7,679 nt of DNA. It comes from Candidatus Zixiibacteriota bacterium (GTDB taxonomy: Bacteria > Zixibacteria > MSB-5A5 > GN15 > FEB-12). This document shows positions 5,096 to 7,679 of the stretch, one piece after another. A program made the translations under genes and the position numbers. The notes under the pieces were generated by a model. It worked only from the letters and a program-made list of their open reading frames with translations, was not told the DNA's origin and searched no databases. The stretch's first letter is position 1, and every line of letters begins with the position of its first letter. The DNA is taken from assembly GCA_030642845.1 (NCBI GenBank), contig DAOWMZ010000068.1, positions 1 to 7,679 of the forward strand. The letters are read 5' to 3'.

Positions 5096-6958
5096 TTGAA
5101 TCTTTATAGTCGAACATTCTCGATATTAAAACCTTTCTGGAAACAATTGGTAGTTGCCTCAGGGTCGGCTGCTTTTCATGCCCTGTTTTCAGGATTACTG
5201 GTTTGGATGTTCGGTCCTTTGCTGATGGTTTTATTTCAACTTGGGGGTATTCCCGGAGTTACAGATAGTTCAGTAACGGGGGCAGCATCGGGGATGGTCG
5301 ATGGTATCGCTAATAACTACGACAGTCTCAAAGATATAATCAATAGCTGGATTAATAATGCTATTGCTTCAGAGACTCGAAGCGGAATGCTGATTAAATT
5401 TTGCTGGCTGGCTTTTATAATAGTAGTAGCAAAGAATTTATTTCTCTACCTTCAGGGCTTTTTTATGGCCTACGTTCAGCAGTCAGTAGTACGTGCATTC
5501 CGAAATAAGCTCTTTGAAAAATACCAGCGCTTATCCCTTGATTATTTTCACAAGCGCCATACCGGACAGATTATCTCACGGGTAACCAACGATGTCATGG
5601 TCTTAAACGAAGCGGTTGATATAGGGTTTAACAGGCTTGTCACTGACTCGGTAATGGTGATAGTTCTGTCATCGTTTTTATTAATTCTGAGTTGGAAATT
5701 GACCTTATTATCATTGATCATAATGCCGCTGGTTTTTGGATTTATCTGGTTTATTGGCAAAAAGCTTCGCAAATACTCCGAACGTTCACAGGAACGGATG
5801 GCTGATGTCAATACTGTCCTTGAAGAAACCACAAGTAATATCAGAATTGTTAAAGCCTTCTCAATGGAGAAATTTGAAACTAAAAAGTTTTTTCATGCTA
5901 CATCTGAATTTTTCCGCGCTTTGTTAAGAATGACAAGAATCCGACACCTTGCCTCTCCAATCAATGATATTTTGGCAACAATCGCAGGAATTATTATTTT
6001 GTTATATGCCGGTACCCGGATTATCGAAGGAACAGGTGAACTCACTGCCGGTGATTTTATGACATTTGTTGTGGCGATGTTATCTCTTATTAAGCCGGTT
6101 AAATCTCTAAGTCAGGTACATATTAAGCTTCAGGAAGGGATGGCTGCCGCAGAGAGAGTATTTGATGTTCTTGATGCTGATGAATCCATTAAAGAAGTGG
6201 CTAAGCCAAGAGAGCTTGAAACATTTTCAAATAGCATCAAATATAATGCTCTTTCTTTCTCATATAATAGTAAGGAACAGGTTTTAAAAGATATTTCGTT
6301 TGAAGTTAAGCAAGGGGAAGTTGTTGCCATTGTTGGACCATCAGGCGGCGGTAAATCGACTCTTCTCGATTTATTACCGAGGTTTTATGATCCGCAAAAA
6401 GGTTCGATTATGATTGATGGAATAAATATCAAAGATCTTTCTCTTAAATCACTTCGCGGACTAATGGGAATAGTTACCCAGGAAACCTATCTTTTTAATG
6501 ATACCATAAAAAACAATATTGCTTATGGTCAAAATAGTATGCCGTTTGATAAAATCAAAAAAGCCACGATGATGTCGAATGCCCATCAGTTTATCGAAGA
6601 ATTTGAGAATGGTTATGATACTCTTGTCGGAAACAGGGGAGTTATGTTATCAGGCGGACAACGACAGCGTCTGGCAATTGCAAGAGCTCTTCTGAAAGAT
6701 CCCCAAATTCTTATATTCGATGAAGCCACTTCTGCTCTTGATACCGAATCAGAGATGTTGGTGCAGGAAGCTATTGACCGGCTGATGGCTGACAGGACAA
6801 CTTTAGTGATTGCTCACAGGCTTTCGACAATCAAAAACGCAGACAGGATTATTGTGATTGACAGGGGAAGGATTGTTGAATCCGGATCACATACAGAATT
6901 ACTTACCCATGATGGTCTATATACTAAACTTTATAATATGCAGTTTCGGAGTGATTGA
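5096..6958 (+). CDS. msbA: MsbA-like ABC exporter (lipid flippase; fused membrane and ATPase domains)
   Basis: A 620-residue half-transporter with an N-terminal six-helix exporter domain (about 1-330) and a C-terminal ATPase (about 365-620); it should act as a homodimer in the inner membrane. ATPase motifs: A-loop Y390, Walker A GPSGGGKST (414-422), Q-loop TQETYLF with Q462, signature LSGGQRQR (518-525), Walker B ILIFDE (538-543), D-loop SALD, and H574 in IAHRLST. The intracellular coupling segment YFHKRHTGQIISRVTNDV (150-167) is also typical. Start TTG 5096 is chosen because GGAG ends six bases upstream. The region between helices 1 and 2 (about 48-97) is some 50 residues long, longer than in E. 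coli MsbA, and Gly/Ser/Asn-rich. Overlap of its stop with the start of a glycosyltransferase supports export of a lipid-linked glycan or lipid A, but a peptide or drug substrate cannot be excluded from sequence. Confidence 0.88.
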   Translation: MNLYSRTFSILKPFWKQLVVASGSAAFHALFSGLLVWMFGPLLMVLFQLGGIPGVTDSSVTGAASGMVDGIANNYDSLKDIINSWINNAIASETRSGMLIKFCWLAFIIVVAKNLFLYLQGFFMAYVQQSVVRAFRNKLFEKYQRLSLDYFHKRHTGQIISRVTNDVMVLNEAVDIGFNRLVTDSVMVIVLSSFLLILSWKLTLLSLIIMPLVFGFIWFIGKKLRKYSERSQERMADVNTVLEETTSNIRIVKAFSMEKFETKKFFHATSEFFRALLRMTRIRHLASPINDILATIAGIIILLYAGTRIIEGTGELTAGDFMTFVVAMLSLIKPVKSLSQVHIKLQEGMAAAERVFDVLDADESIKEVAKPRELETFSNSIKYNALSFSYNSKEQVLKDISFEVKQGEVVAIVGPSGGGKSTLLDLLPRFYDPQKGSIMIDGINIKDLSLKSLRGLMGIVTQETYLFNDTIKNNIAYGQNSMPFDKIKKATMMSNAHQFIEEFENGYDTLVGNRGVMLSGGQRQRLAIARALLKDPQILIFDEATSALDTESEMLVQEAIDRLMADRTTLVIAHRLSTIKNADRIIVIDRGRIVESGSHTELLTHDGLYTKLYNMQFRSD

Positions 6959-7679
6959 TGAACCTCCTGTTTCTTAACTCAATTGAAAAAGAGACTTACG
7001 GCGGGATGGAAGAATGGATAGGATTGATCGCCGATGGTTTGATCGGAAAAGGACATAGTGTCACGGTCGCCGGTAGAAATAAATCAGAATTCCTGAGAAG
7101 AATCATTAAGTTTAATGAAAATATAGATCTTTTCCCTATGGATATAAGCGGAGATTTTAATCCTGTTACAGTTAGCGAATTGAGAAGTAAAATAGGGAAG
7201 AATAAAATTGATTTGGTGGTAGTGAACTTTAATAAAGATGTTCGTCTAGGCGGATTAGCCGCAAAATTAGGTGGAAAAGCAAGAGTTATCTGGTCGGTAG
7301 GGCTTGATATTACAAAAGATAGCTTTGTACATCGTTACCTGACTCCCAAATTAATCAATGGCGTAATTGTTCCCTCTAATGCTCTGGCTGACCAAATTGC
7401 AAAATTTGGATATATTAACAGAGATATAATAAAAGTCATTCCTATTGGATTATCGGAAAAAGAGAACCAGATAGATAAAGAGACAGCTCAAAAAGAATTA
7501 CGTAAGAAATATAATATTCCTGATGGAAGAAAGATTGCAATTACAGTCGGGCGGTTTGTTGATCAAAAAGGACACAAAATTCTTTTAGATGCTGCTACTA
7601 AGATTATTAATAAAAGTGATGAAATCACTTTTCTATTGATAGGCGACGGCCCGTTAAGAAATGATATTCTTAATGGAAT
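6958..7679 (+). CDS. Family 4 (GT-B fold) glycosyltransferase, 3'-truncated by the window edge
   Basis: The first 240 codons of a retaining GT4 enzyme. ATG 6958-6960 shares one base with the exporter's TGA (TGATG), indicating translational coupling. The N-terminal Rossmann domain begins MNLLFLNSIEKETYGGMEEW, with the GG-M-E loop (15-18) that contacts the acceptor and donor. VIVPSNALADQI (136-147) is the domain linker commonly seen in GT4. The C-terminal domain starts with ITVGRFVDQKGHKILLDA (194-211), and LIGDGPLR (227-234) is present. The catalytic EX7E pair would lie beyond the window. There is no signal peptide or membrane helix, so it is likely a peripheral cytoplasmic-face enzyme. Context with an MsbA-like flippase suggests lipopolysaccharide core, O-antigen or glycolipid synthesis; the sugar donor cannot be told. 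Confidence 0.9.
   Translation, partial: MNLLFLNSIEKETYGGMEEWIGLIADGLIGKGHSVTVAGRNKSEFLRRIIKFNENIDLFPMDISGDFNPVTVSELRSKIGKNKIDLVVVNFNKDVRLGGLAAKLGGKARVIWSVGLDITKDSFVHRYLTPKLINGVIVPSNALADQIAKFGYINRDIIKVIPIGLSEKENQIDKETAQKELRKKYNIPDGRKIAITVGRFVDQKGHKILLDAATKIINKSDEITFLLIGDGPLRNDILNG

Noticed and set aside
5548..5832. 94-codon - strand ORF inside the exporter gene
   Set aside because: Antisense shadow of the membrane domain with no independent support.
1..7679. CRISPR array, tRNA, rRNA, transposase, toxin-antitoxin or phage-defence genes
   Set aside because: No regularly spaced repeats, no cloverleaf or rRNA-like conserved tracts, and no proteins of those families were seen on either strand.

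Overview
The window is AT-rich, gene-dense, mostly housekeeping DNA from a Gram-negative (diderm) bacterium. All genes lie on the + strand. The diderm call rests on an MsbA-like lipid flippase followed by a GT-B glycosyltransferase, and on a LolB/DUF4292-like lipoprotein. Clear GGAG ribosome sites, three consecutive TTG starts and the gene mix would fit an uncultured lineage of the FCB (Bacteroidota/Zixibacteria-like) part of the tree, but that placement is a guess from style and not a phylogenetic result.

Layout: (1) 11-475, a four-helix membrane protein of unknown function, possibly cut at its 5' end. (2) 476-782, a 307-base AT-rich spacer with short inverted repeats and a possible promoter. 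(3) 783-1424, a metallo-beta-lactamase-fold (glyoxalase II-like) hydrolase that starts without a Shine-Dalgarno. (4) 1425-1544, a spacer holding a diverged partial copy of the first 20 codons of the next gene, then a terminator-like hairpin. (5) 1545-2153, an AAG/MPG-type 3-methyladenine DNA glycosylase. (6) 2168-3505, a glutamate dehydrogenase with an unusual lysine/arginine-rich N-terminal tail, 14 bases downstream. (7) 3500-3605, a GC-rich palindromic island with a terminator-like hairpin inside it. (8) 3686-5009, a site-2-protease-family membrane peptidase and a lipoprotein, 4 bases apart. (9) 5096-7679, an MsbA-type ABC exporter whose stop codon shares a base with the start of a family 4 glycosyltransferase that runs off the window.

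The genes form three likely transcription units: the MBL hydrolase (perhaps with read-through into the glycosylase); glycosylase plus glutamate dehydrogenase; and an envelope block of S2P, lipoprotein, ABC exporter and glycosyltransferase. In the last unit, lipid-linked glycan is plausibly built by the glycosyltransferase and flipped by the exporter, while the lipoprotein resembles carriers that act at the outer membrane.

I see no convincing new defence or mobile system. The most noteworthy items are the partial gene-start duplication at 1457-1517, the palindromic island at 3500-3605 with mutually exclusive hairpins, and the basic tail on the glutamate dehydrogenase.
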